Origin: Nitratireductor sp. ZSWI3
GTDB taxonomy: Bacteria > Pseudomonadota > Alphaproteobacteria > Rhizobiales > Rhizobiaceae
Length of the DNA stretch: 35,350 nucleotides
Assembly: GCF_024655565.1 (NCBI RefSeq)
Contig: NZ_JANKOF010000046.1
Coordinates: forward strand, 1 to 35,350
Direction: 5' to 3'
Shown piece after piece: positions 26,458 to 34,212 of the stretch. How positions within the stretch are numbered: position 1 is the first letter of the stretch; every line of letters begins with the position of its first letter. The notes under the pieces were generated by a model, which saw nothing but the letters and a program-made list of their open reading frames with translations, made no database searches and was not told the origin of the DNA. The translations under genes were made by a program, and so were the position numbers.

Positions 26458-27957
26458 ATGGAAAAGCGAATCTATCCTCAACCGATCCAGAAAATCTCCT
26501 CTCCGGAGCCTTTCGCCCGAAAGAGCTTCACGGACGCCGGTGAAGCCGTCGCGGCGCTGCGGGCGCTGTACGAGCGCAACACCGCCTTCCTGCGCGACGC
26601 CTTCGTGCAGGTCGCCGCAAAAGGCGCGAGCGACCGGCGCTACCGCGCCTTCTATCCGGAAGTGAGCCTTGCCACGGGATCCTACGCGCAGATCGACACG
26701 CGCCTGGCCTACGGCCATGTGGCGGCGCCGGGCGTCTATGCCACCACGATCACCCGGCCCGATCTCTTCGACGCTTATCTCATCGATCAGCTCGGCCTCG
26801 TCATCCGCAATCACGGCGTGCCCGTCACCGTGTCGGAATCGGAAACGCCCATCCCGCTGCACTTCGCCTTCCTGAAGGACACCTATGTGGAAGGCTCGGT
26901 CGCCGACCGCCTGAAGCGACCGCTGCGCGACCTGTTCGACGTGCCGGACCTCAACGCCACCGACGACCACATCGTCAACGGCACCTACGAGGCGCCGCCC
27001 GGCGAGCCGATGCCGCTCGCCCCCTTTACCGCCCAGCGCATCGACTATTCGCTGCACCGGCTGGCCCACTACACGGCAACGGCTCCGGATTATTTCCAGA
27101 ACTTCGTCCTGTTCACCAACTACCAGTTCTACATCGACGAATTCTGCGCGCTGGCGCGCGACATGATGGCCGAAGGCGGCAAGGGCTACACCTCCTTCGT
27201 CGAGCCCGGCAACATCGTCACCCACGCCGGCGAGACGAATGCGGACGGCACCGCCCTGGCGCGCTTGCCGCAGATGCCGGCCTATCACCTCACCCGCAAC
27301 GACCATTGCGGCATCACCATGGTCAATATCGGCGTCGGGCCCTCCAACGCCAAGACGATCACCGATCACATCGCGGTCCTGCGACCGCACGCCTGGCTCA
27401 TGCTCGGCCATTGCGCCGGCCTCAGGAACACCCAGGCGCTCGGCGACTACGTGCTGGCGCACGCCTATGTGCGCGAAGACCATGTGCTGGACGACGACCT
27501 GCCCGTCTGGGTGCCCCTGCCGGCGCTTGCCGAGGTGCAGGTGGCGCTGCAGGAGGCCGTGGCGGAGATCACCGGGCTGTCCGGCTACGATCTCAAGCGC
27601 ATCATGCGCACGGGCACCGTCGCAACCATCGACAACCGCAACTGGGAACTGCGCGACCAGCGCGGACCGGTGCAGCGCCTGTCGCAGTCGCGGGCCATCG
27701 CACTCGACATGGAATCGGCAACCATCGCGGCCAACGGCTTCCGCTTCCGCGTTCCCTACGGCACGCTGCTGTGCGTTTCCGACAAGCCCCTGCATGGAGA
27801 GCTGAAGCTGCCGGGCATGGCAACCGAGTTCTACAAGCGCCAGGTATCGCAGCACCTGAAGATCGGCATGCGGGCGGTCGAGAAACTTGCGGCCATGCCG
27901 CCCGAAAGGCTTCATTCGCGCAAGCTCAGAAGCTTCTTCGAAACCGCCTTCCAATAG
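26458..27957 (+). CDS. amn: AMP nucleosidase
   Basis: This 499-residue cytoplasmic enzyme hydrolyses AMP to adenine and ribose 5-phosphate, balancing adenylate pools. The N-terminal regulatory domain includes YPEVSLATGSYAQIDTRLAYG and YATTITRPDLFDAYLIDQLG. The C-terminal nucleoside phosphorylase-like domain has MVNIGVGPSNAKTITDHIAV, LMLGHCAGLRNTQALGDYVL and SRAIALDMESATIAANGFRF, where the DMESA motif carries the catalytic/ribose contacts. Length and order match proteobacterial Amn. The ATG at 26458 follows an AT-rich tract; the protein starts at a normal family position. No regulation can be read. Confidence 0.95.
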   Translation: MEKRIYPQPIQKISSPEPFARKSFTDAGEAVAALRALYERNTAFLRDAFVQVAAKGASDRRYRAFYPEVSLATGSYAQIDTRLAYGHVAAPGVYATTITRPDLFDAYLIDQLGLVIRNHGVPVTVSESETPIPLHFAFLKDTYVEGSVADRLKRPLRDLFDVPDLNATDDHIVNGTYEAPPGEPMPLAPFTAQRIDYSLHRLAHYTATAPDYFQNFVLFTNYQFYIDEFCALARDMMAEGGKGYTSFVEPGNIVTHAGETNADGTALARLPQMPAYHLTRNDHCGITMVNIGVGPSNAKTITDHIAVLRPHAWLMLGHCAGLRNTQALGDYVLAHAYVREDHVLDDDLPVWVPLPALAEVQVALQEAVAEITGLSGYDLKRIMRTGTVATIDNRNWELRDQRGPVQRLSQSRAIALDMESATIAANGFRFRVPYGTLLCVSDKPLHGELKLPGMATEFYKRQVSQHLKIGMRAVEKLAAMPPERLHSRKLRSFFETAFQ

Positions 27958-28010
27958 CCTGAAAGCCAGGATATGGCGAGACGCTTGTGGACGGTGACCG
28001 CGTTGGGGCT

Positions 28011-29012
28011 ATGAAGGAAAGCACGATCAGCACCCGGCTGCCAGCGCTCCTGGCGGCTGTCGTAACCCTGATGTCGCTGCCGCTGGTCGCCGGATATTGG
28101 GGCCGCCTTCACCCGGCCTTCGATGCCATGGCGCATTTCCGCCTGCACCTGGCCTTCCTGCTCGCCTTGCTCGCCGTTCCGCTGCTGCTCTTTCACGGCT
28201 GGCGCAGGATCGGCATGGCCGCCGTGGTCCTCGGCATCGCGGCGCTCGCCTCGACGCTGGCGCCCGGCATGAAGACGGCACCGGCCTCGGCCGCAGACGT
28301 TCCGGCGGCGCGTTACCGGCTGCTGCAGATGAACCTGCGCTATGACAACGCCAGCCCGAAAAAGCTGTTCTCGCTGATCGGCGAGGTCCGTCCCGACGTG
28401 GTGACGCTCAACGAGGTGTCGCGCATGTGGGTCGAGGAGCTGAAATTCCTCGAAGCAACCTACCCCTACCGCATCATCTGCCCGCCGCCCGCGCGCATCG
28501 GCGGGGTGGCGATCCTGTCACGCCGGCCGTTCCTGCATCCGGCCGCAGCTTCCTGCCACGACCGCGGCTCGATGGCCGTGGCGAGCGTCAATTTCGGCGG
28601 AACCTTCGTCGACGTCGCCGCGCTGCATCTCGGCTGGCCCTGGCCCTACGAACAGAAGGATCAGGTGCAGCGCGTCATCCCGGCCGTCCGGCAACTTGGG
28701 AAAACGGCCATCCTGGCGGGCGACCTCAACGCCGCGCCATGGAGCGCCACGGCACGGCGGCTCGAGGCGGCCGGCCAGATGAGGATTATCGCGGGGATCG
28801 GAGCCACCTGGTTCGCCCCCTCCTTCCCCACCTCCATCCGGCGGATCGCCGGCCTGCCGATCGACAACATCTTCACCAAGGGCGGCATCGTGCCGATCTC
28901 CGTCCGCAGGATGGAGGATGCCGGCTCGGACCACCTGCCGGTCCTGTTCGAATTCGGGCTGCTGCCGCGCCAGCATGACGATGAGGAGGAGGTCATGCAG
29001 GTGCGCTTGTAG
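28011..29012 (+). CDS. Membrane-anchored endonuclease/exonuclease/phosphatase-family protein
   Basis: This 333-residue protein has three N-terminal hydrophobic helices (about 9-28, 45-62 and 66-83), a linker, and then an EEP catalytic domain from about residue 103. Motifs are LLQMNLRYDN (Asn108), VVTLNEVSRMW (Glu135), VAILSRRPF, FVDVAALHLGWPW, LAGDLNAAPWS and a terminal AGSDHLPVLFEF. These are the metal and general-base residues of Mg-dependent phosphohydrolases. The domain is probably outside the cytoplasmic membrane. The ATG at 28011 follows TTGGGG; a GTG at 27987 would add eight residues. Substrate could be nucleic acid, phospholipid or phosphoinositide; none is indicated. It starts 53 bases after amn. 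Confidence 0.82.
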   Translation: MKESTISTRLPALLAAVVTLMSLPLVAGYWGRLHPAFDAMAHFRLHLAFLLALLAVPLLLFHGWRRIGMAAVVLGIAALASTLAPGMKTAPASAADVPAARYRLLQMNLRYDNASPKKLFSLIGEVRPDVVTLNEVSRMWVEELKFLEATYPYRIICPPPARIGGVAILSRRPFLHPAAASCHDRGSMAVASVNFGGTFVDVAALHLGWPWPYEQKDQVQRVIPAVRQLGKTAILAGDLNAAPWSATARRLEAAGQMRIIAGIGATWFAPSFPTSIRRIAGLPIDNIFTKGGIVPISVRRMEDAGSDHLPVLFEFGLLPRQHDDEEEVMQVRL

Positions 29013-29040
29013 CGTGCAGTGCCGCCGAAACAGGAAACAA

Positions 29041-29868
29041 CTATCTGCGCCGCGCCACCACCAGGTGCCCGGGCACGGGCTTGCCCATCTCGTGGCGGAC
29101 CGTGATCGCTTCGACGCAAAGGCATGAGAAGCCGTTGGCGGCGAGCGTTTCGCGCACATAGGCCTCCGCATGGGCAAAGCGCTGATGCGGACCGACCATG
29201 AACGGGCGGCCGGCCATCAGCGCGTCCGGGAGGGTCTCGCTCGAGAAGGCGAAGACCGCGCCGGGATTGCTCGACGCGGCAACGCCCGCGAAGAAGGCCT
29301 CCAGATGCCCGACATAGGGAAGGACGTCGGTGGCCGTCACCAGATCGAACGGCTCGACGTCGGCATTTTGCAGGAAATCCACGGCCTCGCCGACGAAGAG
29401 CGCGTCGTAGACCTCCTTCTCGTCGGTCACTTCCAGCATCGATTCGGAGAGGTCGACGCCGGTGATGTGGTCCGCCATGTCGCGCAGCGTCTCTCCGCAA
29501 AGACCGGTGCCGCAACCGAGATCGAGCAGGCGCGGATACGGCCCCGGCGCGTGCGTCGCCAGGGCCTGGCGCACCAGCAGCGGCACGCCGTAGCCGAGCT
29601 GGTCGACGAGGATGGTCTCGAAATCCTCCGCATGCTGGTCGAACAGGGTCGTCACATAGGCGTCCGGCGCCTTGGGCGGCGTTTCGCCACGCCCCATGCT
29701 GGCAAGCCTCACGGCGGCGCCGCCGTGATCTTCCGGATCGATGCGCAGCACGTCCGCATAGGCGAGAGCGGCCGCGTCGAAATCGCCGGCCTTCTCCAGG
29801 GCGAGGGCCCGATCATAGGCTTCGGCCAGCGCTTCCTCGTCGATCGCGGCGGACTGTCTTTCGGTCAA
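29041..29868 (-). CDS. SAM-dependent methyltransferase with N-terminal TPR
   Basis: This 275-residue protein starts with a TPR-like helical hairpin (ALAEAYDRALALEKAGDFDA, then ALAYADVLRIDPED). A Rossmann methyltransferase follows with motif I LLDLGCGTGLCGE (114-126), HITGVDLSESMLEV and FDLVTATDVLPYVG. The substrate is unknown; TPR-bearing members of this family act on small molecules or quinone-like compounds, but this is not established for this gene. The only plausible start is TTG at 29868, six bases after the stop of the ETF-ubiquinone oxidoreductase gene, and without a good ribosome site, so its translation probably depends on that of the upstream gene. Confidence 0.8.
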   Translation of the reverse strand: MTERQSAAIDEEALAEAYDRALALEKAGDFDAAALAYADVLRIDPEDHGGAAVRLASMGRGETPPKAPDAYVTTLFDQHAEDFETILVDQLGYGVPLLVRQALATHAPGPYPRLLDLGCGTGLCGETLRDMADHITGVDLSESMLEVTDEKEVYDALFVGEAVDFLQNADVEPFDLVTATDVLPYVGHLEAFFAGVAASSNPGAVFAFSSETLPDALMAGRPFMVGPHQRFAHAEAYVRETLAANGFSCLCVEAITVRHEMGKPVPGHLVVARRR

Positions 29869-29874
29869 TTGGCG

Positions 29875-31557
29875 TCACATTCCCGTATAGACGGGCCCCT
29901 CGCCACCCTGTGGCGGCACCCAGTTGATGTTCTGGTTGGGGTCCTTGATGTCGCAAGTCTTGCAGTGCACGCAGTTCTGCGCGTTGATGACGAAGCGCGC
30001 ATCGGCCACGTCCCGGCCGTCGGTGAGCGCGTTGCCGTCCGCATCGACCCACTCGTAGACGCCGGCTGGACAATAGCGCGAGGACGGGCCGGCATAGACG
30101 GCATATTCCGACGCCTTCTGCAGGTCGAGATCGCGGACCTGAAGGTGAACCGGCTGGTCCTCCTCGTGATTGGTGTTGGACAGGAACACCGAGGACAATC
30201 GATCGAAGGTGAGCACACCGTCGGGCTTCGGATAGTCGATCGGCTTGTATCCGGCGGCCGGCTCCAGCGAGGCGGCGTCGGTCTTGCCGTGTTTCATCGT
30301 GCCGAACAGCGAGAAGCCGAGCAGCGTGTTCATCCACATGTCGAAACCGCCGATGCCGACGCCGAGCAGGGTGCCGAAGCGCGACCAGAGCGGCTTGACG
30401 TTGCGCACCTTCTTCAGGTCCTTGCCGATATCGGAGGAGCGCCAGGCGGCCTCGTAGGCTTCGAGCGTGTCGTTGCTGCGGCCCGCGGCAAGCGCTTCGG
30501 CCACATGTTCGGCCGCCATCATGCCGGACAGGACCGCGTTGTGGGAGCCCTTGATGCGCGGCACGTTGACGAAGCCCGCCGAGCAGCCGATCAGCGCCCC
30601 GCCCGGAAAGGCGAGCTTCGGCACGGATTGCCAGCCGCCCTCGGTGATGGCGCGCGCGCCGTAGGAGATGCGCTTGGCGCCCTCGAACGTGCCGCGGATC
30701 GCCGGATGCGTCTTGAAGCGCTGGAACTCGTGGAAGGGGGAGAGGAAGGGGTTCTTGTAATTCAGGTGCACCACGAACCCGACCGCGACCTGGTTGTTCT
30801 CGAGATGATAGAGGAAGGAGCCGCCGCCGGTCTTCATGTCGAGCGGCCAGCCGAAGGAGTGCTGGACGAGGCCCTGCTTGTGGTTCTCCGGCTTGACCTC
30901 CCAGAGCTCCTTGAGGCCGATCCCGAACTTCTGCGGCTCCCGCCCCTCATCGAGCCGGAACCTGGCGATCAGTTGCTTGGCGAGCGACCCGCGCACGCCC
31001 TCGCCGATCAGCACATATTTGCCGAGAAGGGCCATGCCCGGCTGGTAGTTGGGGCCGTGCGATCCGTCGCGCTCGACGCCCATGTCGCCGGTGACGACGC
31101 CGATCACCGCGCCCTCGTCGTCGTAGAGCACGTCCGCCGCGGCAAAGCCGGGATAGATCTCGACCCCCAGCGCCTCGGCATGGCCGGCCAGCCAGCGGCA
31201 GACATTGCCCAGCGAGACGGCATAGTTGCCGTGGTTGTTCATCAGCGGCGGCATCAGGAAATTGGGCAGACGAAGGGAGCCTGCCGGACCGAGCACCAGG
31301 AAACGGTCCTCGGTCACCGGTGTCTTGAAGGGATGATCCTCCTCCTGGCGCCAATCGGGCAGCAGGCGATCAATGCCCACCGGGTCGACCACCGCGCCGG
31401 ACAGGATATGCGCGCCGACCTCGCCGCCCTTTTCCAGAACGACCACGGAAAGCTCTGGGTTGAGCTGCTTCAGCCTGATCGACGCGGCAAGCCCCGCCGG
31501 CCCGGCACCGACGATCACCACATCGAATTCCATGCTTTCGCGTTCCGTGTCGCTCAT
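29875..31557 (-). CDS. etfD: Electron transfer flavoprotein-ubiquinone oxidoreductase
   Basis: This 560-residue membrane-associated flavoprotein accepts electrons from ETF and reduces ubiquinone. The FAD-binding start is FDVVIVGAGPAGLAASIRLK, with ALGVEIYPGFAAADVLYD next. The central ubiquinone region contains HNAVLSGMMAAEHVAEAL. The C-terminal 4Fe-4S domain has SSRYCPAGVYEW and NCVHCKTCDIKDPNQNINW. GGAGGG precedes the ATG at 31557. It is the electron sink for the acyl-CoA dehydrogenase at 6522 and for fatty-acid oxidation. A palindromic TTGACGT-type site lies 162 bases upstream (31719-31734). A methyltransferase gene follows within six bases. Confidence 0.94.
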   Translation of the reverse strand: MSDTERESMEFDVVIVGAGPAGLAASIRLKQLNPELSVVVLEKGGEVGAHILSGAVVDPVGIDRLLPDWRQEEDHPFKTPVTEDRFLVLGPAGSLRLPNFLMPPLMNNHGNYAVSLGNVCRWLAGHAEALGVEIYPGFAAADVLYDDEGAVIGVVTGDMGVERDGSHGPNYQPGMALLGKYVLIGEGVRGSLAKQLIARFRLDEGREPQKFGIGLKELWEVKPENHKQGLVQHSFGWPLDMKTGGGSFLYHLENNQVAVGFVVHLNYKNPFLSPFHEFQRFKTHPAIRGTFEGAKRISYGARAITEGGWQSVPKLAFPGGALIGCSAGFVNVPRIKGSHNAVLSGMMAAEHVAEALAAGRSNDTLEAYEAAWRSSDIGKDLKKVRNVKPLWSRFGTLLGVGIGGFDMWMNTLLGFSLFGTMKHGKTDAASLEPAAGYKPIDYPKPDGVLTFDRLSSVFLSNTNHEEDQPVHLQVRDLDLQKASEYAVYAGPSSRYCPAGVYEWVDADGNALTDGRDVADARFVINAQNCVHCKTCDIKDPNQNINWVPPQGGEGPVYTGM

Positions 31558-31931
31558 TCAACCCTCCGCTTGTCTCTTCGTCCCGCACCCCGCCTGCCCC
31601 GGCCTTCTTCGACGGCTTCACGGCTGCAATGCGCCCGACCCTGGCGCTATAGCGCATCCATGCTGGCTGCGAAACCTGTGAAAACCGCACGGGTGCAGTC
31701 GTTTTCATTCTTATTACTTTAACGTAAACGTCAATATCAATCTCGCAAGATCGGAATGGCGACCAACCCACTACCGCATCGAGACCTGACCGGGCGCGGT
31801 GCGGACATCCCGAAGGTCAGCATGCCGCCCTTCTTGACTCATGTCATTGCCGCACGCACTGGCGGGCTGCATTGAGGCACGGCACCTGCCGCCGCCGAGC
31901 GGGTGTCGCCTGCATTTTTCGAACAGACGCC
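31558..31931. other. Divergent intergenic region between etfD and the CPBP-like gene
   Basis: These 374 bases contain no gene. They hold the palindrome GCGCTATAGCGC (31644-31655), the near-palindrome at 31719-31734, and an AT-rich segment (about 31705-31745) around the latter. The left half should carry the long leader of etfD. A short open frame crossing 31872 looks like an extension of the downstream gene rather than a separate one. Confidence 0.5.
31719..31734. promoter_or_regulatory. TTRACGT-type operator candidate upstream of etfD
   Basis: The bases TTAACGT (31719-31725) and ACGTCAA (31728-31734), separated by AA, form an inverted repeat with one mismatch per arm; on the etfD strand it reads TTGACGTTTACGTTAA. 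It resembles sites reported for MerR-family LiuR regulators of branched-chain amino acid catabolism, which fits a target in acyl-CoA oxidation. TTGACG could also be a -35 element. The MerR link is inference. Confidence 0.5.
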
Positions 31932-32699
31932 ATGGGTTTCCCGTTGCAGCAAGCCGACACACTGCATGCTCCGCTCGTCCGCACCATCGCGCTGATCGCC
32001 GCCGTATGGGTGTTTTCCGATGCCGGCTATTACTTCCTGCTGCCGGCGCTCGGGCAGGCATCGAGCTATAACGACAATCCGGTCGGCACCAGTCTCTACT
32101 ATCTCTTCTGGGTCGGCACCACGGTCATCCTGTTCTGGCCGCAATATGCCCGCTGGCCACGCCTCGCGCGCTGGCGGACTTTCGGCAACAGGCTCGTCAG
32201 CCTCGCTGTCTGGTCCCTGGCCTTCCTCGCAGCCGTGACCTTTCTGGCTTACGTCCTTCCGGCGCTGCCGCCCCTGTCGGCGCAGGCCTTGCGAGACGAT
32301 TTCACCCTGCCGGAACTGCCGCTTGCGACAAGCTGGTACTTTCTGCCGAAATCGGTCGAAATCCTGTTCCAGCAGCTTCTGATCGTGGCGTTCGTTCTGG
32401 GTATGGCGATGAACCGCTTCAACCTGCGCAGCATCTCGATCTATGGCGCGGTCCTTTTTGGCGCAACGCATCTGCTGCTGGCGTTCGACGATGTTCCGAT
32501 CGGCTATGTCGTCCGGTTCTCGCTCGTTGCCGGCGCTTTCGGCCTGATCATTCCATACCTCGTCCTGAGGGTGCCGAACGGCTTTGCCTATTCCTACGTG
32601 GTTCACTGGGGCTACTACGCCGGAACCGTCTTCATGGCCCGCATGATCGGTCCGGAAGCCGTCCTGAAGCTCGCCAGGAGCCTTTTCGGCTTCGATTGA
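31932..32699 (+). CDS. CPBP/CAAX-protease-like membrane protein
   Basis: This 255-residue polytopic membrane protein has about six to seven hydrophobic helices. The C-terminal half resembles the CPBP (CAAX protease and bacteriocin-processing) fold: motif 2 FxxxH is present as FGATHLLLAF and a later YVVHWGYYAG gives a His. Motif 1, normally EExxxR, appears degenerate as VEILFQQLLI, with only one Glu and no Arg. The protein may therefore be inactive or use altered chemistry. The ATG at 31932 starts near the first helix; there is only a weak ribosome site. It is in line with the DUF2585 gene 67 bases downstream. The assignment is by motif recollection. Confidence 0.55.
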   Translation: MGFPLQQADTLHAPLVRTIALIAAVWVFSDAGYYFLLPALGQASSYNDNPVGTSLYYLFWVGTTVILFWPQYARWPRLARWRTFGNRLVSLAVWSLAFLAAVTFLAYVLPALPPLSAQALRDDFTLPELPLATSWYFLPKSVEILFQQLLIVAFVLGMAMNRFNLRSISIYGAVLFGATHLLLAFDDVPIGYVVRFSLVAGAFGLIIPYLVLRVPNGFAYSYVVHWGYYAGTVFMARMIGPEAVLKLARSLFGFD

Positions 32700-32766
32700 T
32701 CACCGGCCTTCCGTGTCGCGAATCATTGTAATGATGGTGCAACGGCCTGCGAGAAAGGGTGAGTGC

Positions 32767-33366
32767 GTGGCTATCCAGGACACATGGATCACGAGGACAT
32801 ACCGATACCATCCCGTCCTCCTGACGCTGTCGATCATCGCCGCGATCCTTGCCGCCCAGGCTCTCTTCCTGGCGGCGATGGGGCACCCGGCGATCTGCGA
32901 TTGCGGCACCGTCAAGCTGCTTTATCCCGATCCGTCCGGCCCAGAAACCTCGCAGCATCTCACCGACTGGTACACATATTCCCACATCCTTCACGGCCTG
33001 ATCTTCTACATGCTCCTGTGGATCATCGCCCCGCGCATGCCTGTCGGCCTGCGTCTGGCGCTGGCCGTCGGCATCGAGGCGGCGTGGGAGATGGCGGAAA
33101 ACACGCCGATGGTCATCAACCGCTATCGCCAGTCGGCCCTTGCGGAAGGCTACTACGGGGACAGCATCGTGAATTCGATCTCCGATACGTTCGCGGCGAT
33201 CTTCGGTTTCCTGGTGGCGCGCCTGTCGCCCGTCTGGCTGAGCCTCGCCCTGCTCGTCGCGACGGAAGCGATCATGGCCTACATGATCCGCGACAACCTC
33301 ACTCTCAACATCCTGCAGCTTCTCTACCCGAGCGAGGCTGTCTCCAACTGGCAGCGGGGCGGCTGA
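32767..33366 (+). CDS. DUF2585 (UPF0314) membrane protein
   Basis: This 199-residue membrane protein belongs to DUF2585, known almost only from Rhizobiales. Signatures are GHPAICDCGTVKLLYPDPSG, SQHLTDWYTYSHILHGLIFY, VGIEAAWEMAENTPMVINRY, YYGDSIVNSISDTFAAIFGF and RDNLTLNILQLLYPSEAV. Four to five helices are visible and the conserved D/E/H/R residues sit at helix ends. The likely start is GTG at 32767, following AAAGGGTGAG; upstream in-frame codons at 32731 (ATG) or 32713 (GTG) are alternatives. Function is unknown. It follows the CPBP-like gene closely on the same strand. Confidence 0.85.
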   Translation: MAIQDTWITRTYRYHPVLLTLSIIAAILAAQALFLAAMGHPAICDCGTVKLLYPDPSGPETSQHLTDWYTYSHILHGLIFYMLLWIIAPRMPVGLRLALAVGIEAAWEMAENTPMVINRYRQSALAEGYYGDSIVNSISDTFAAIFGFLVARLSPVWLSLALLVATEAIMAYMIRDNLTLNILQLLYPSEAVSNWQRGG

Positions 33367-33416
33367 AAGCCGGCGCCGGCGAATAAGCTTTCCCGAGGCG
33401 GCCCATCGGCGCTAGA

Positions 33417-34031
33417 ATGCGCGAGAAGGGAGGAACCGCCCTGCCCCGGACCGCGTCACTCTTCGTCATGCCGCTTCTTGCGCTGCTCGTCGGCGCCGGA
33501 CCGGGGGACGATGGACGCTGGCAGGCCGGCGCCTATTCCTTCTCCGACGAGCTCGGCGGCTTCCGCATCCGCAATGTGACCGGCTCGGGCACGCGGGCCG
33601 ATCCCGCCATCCTCACGCAGGAACTGCAGACGACGGCTCCCGTGGTGCTCGTCATCCGCGTGACCGGCGACGTGCCGGGCTATGCCGCCGACGAACGCTC
33701 CGGCGAAGGGTTCCTCCATATGGAAATCAACACCGCCAACGGCAGCGGGCTGGCGTGGATCGAATTCGAGTTCGAGCTGCAGGAGAAGCTCGGCCTGCCG
33801 AGCGTCTATGGCGACGGCCTCTCCTTCAACCAGCGCGAGATCGGCCGGACGGACGTGGCATCGAGCGGCTTTGCCGCCTACGAGACGAAGTTCGAGCCTT
33901 ACGACCGGCTGCTGTTCCAGGAGGGAAAGGTCGATCCGGGCGAAACGGTCTCCTTCCGCCTGCTCATCACCGACCTCACGCCGCAGCCGATCTTTTATCT
34001 GGTGCAGGATCCGCGCATTCCGTCCTCGTGA
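33417..34031 (+). CDS. Secreted protein of unknown function
   Basis: This 204-residue protein begins with a signal-like segment (PRTASLFVMPLLALLVGAG), then a beta-rich domain with GRWQAGAYSFSDELGGFRI, APVVLVIRVTGDVPGYAAD, GEGFLHMEINTANGSGLAWI, FELQEKLGLPSVYGDGLSFN and LLFQEGKVDPGETVSFRLLI. I do not recognise the family; the pattern fits a periplasmic beta-sandwich. The ATG at 33417 has no ribosome site, whereas GGGAGG is followed seven bases later by an in-frame CTG (33441). That CTG would shorten the protein by eight residues and might be the real, rare start. It is in line with DUF2585. Confidence 0.7.
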   Translation: MREKGGTALPRTASLFVMPLLALLVGAGPGDDGRWQAGAYSFSDELGGFRIRNVTGSGTRADPAILTQELQTTAPVVLVIRVTGDVPGYAADERSGEGFLHMEINTANGSGLAWIEFEFELQEKLGLPSVYGDGLSFNQREIGRTDVASSGFAAYETKFEPYDRLLFQEGKVDPGETVSFRLLITDLTPQPIFYLVQDPRIPSS

Positions 34032-34084
34032 ACTTGCATCGCAGCCAAAAGAGGGTGACAGTGCGGCCCTGCCGTGACATTGCA

Positions 34085-34190
34085 GCGCCGTGCATCCATC
34101 CGGATGCGCAAAGGACGCTGCAAGCTTTTGAAGCTGCGCATCGTGCTTTCCGAAAATCGATCCCGATTTTCGGGCCGATGCGCCAAGGCC
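34085..34190. repeat. Cloverleaf-like palindromic repeat before the UDG gene
   Basis: Several hairpins lie in about 100 bases: GCATCC/GGATGC (34092-34107), AGCTT/AAGCT (around 34123-34135) and a long stem. The long stem combines GCGCATCG (34136-34143) with CGATGCGC (34176-34183) and, inside it, CCGAAAATCG (34150-34159) with CGATTTTCGG (34164-34173). The segment resembles the intergenic repeats with GCGCAAAGGACGCTG cores that are scattered in rhizobial genomes; this comparison is from memory. Confidence 0.6.
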
Positions 34191-34212
34191 GCAGGACAGG
34201 GACAGGATCGGA

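Noticed and set aside
26317-27954. 545-codon open frame on the minus strand
   Set aside because: It is antisense to AMP nucleosidase and shows shadow composition without motifs.
31644-31655. GCGCTATAGCGC palindrome as an etfD promoter
   Set aside because: CTATAG could act as a -10 element, but no acceptable -35 element lies at the right distance; kept only as a note in the intergenic entry.
29170-31722. 850-codon open frame on the plus strand
   Set aside because: It covers the methyltransferase and ETF-ubiquinone oxidoreductase genes in antisense. The minus-strand products have unmistakable family motifs; this frame has none.
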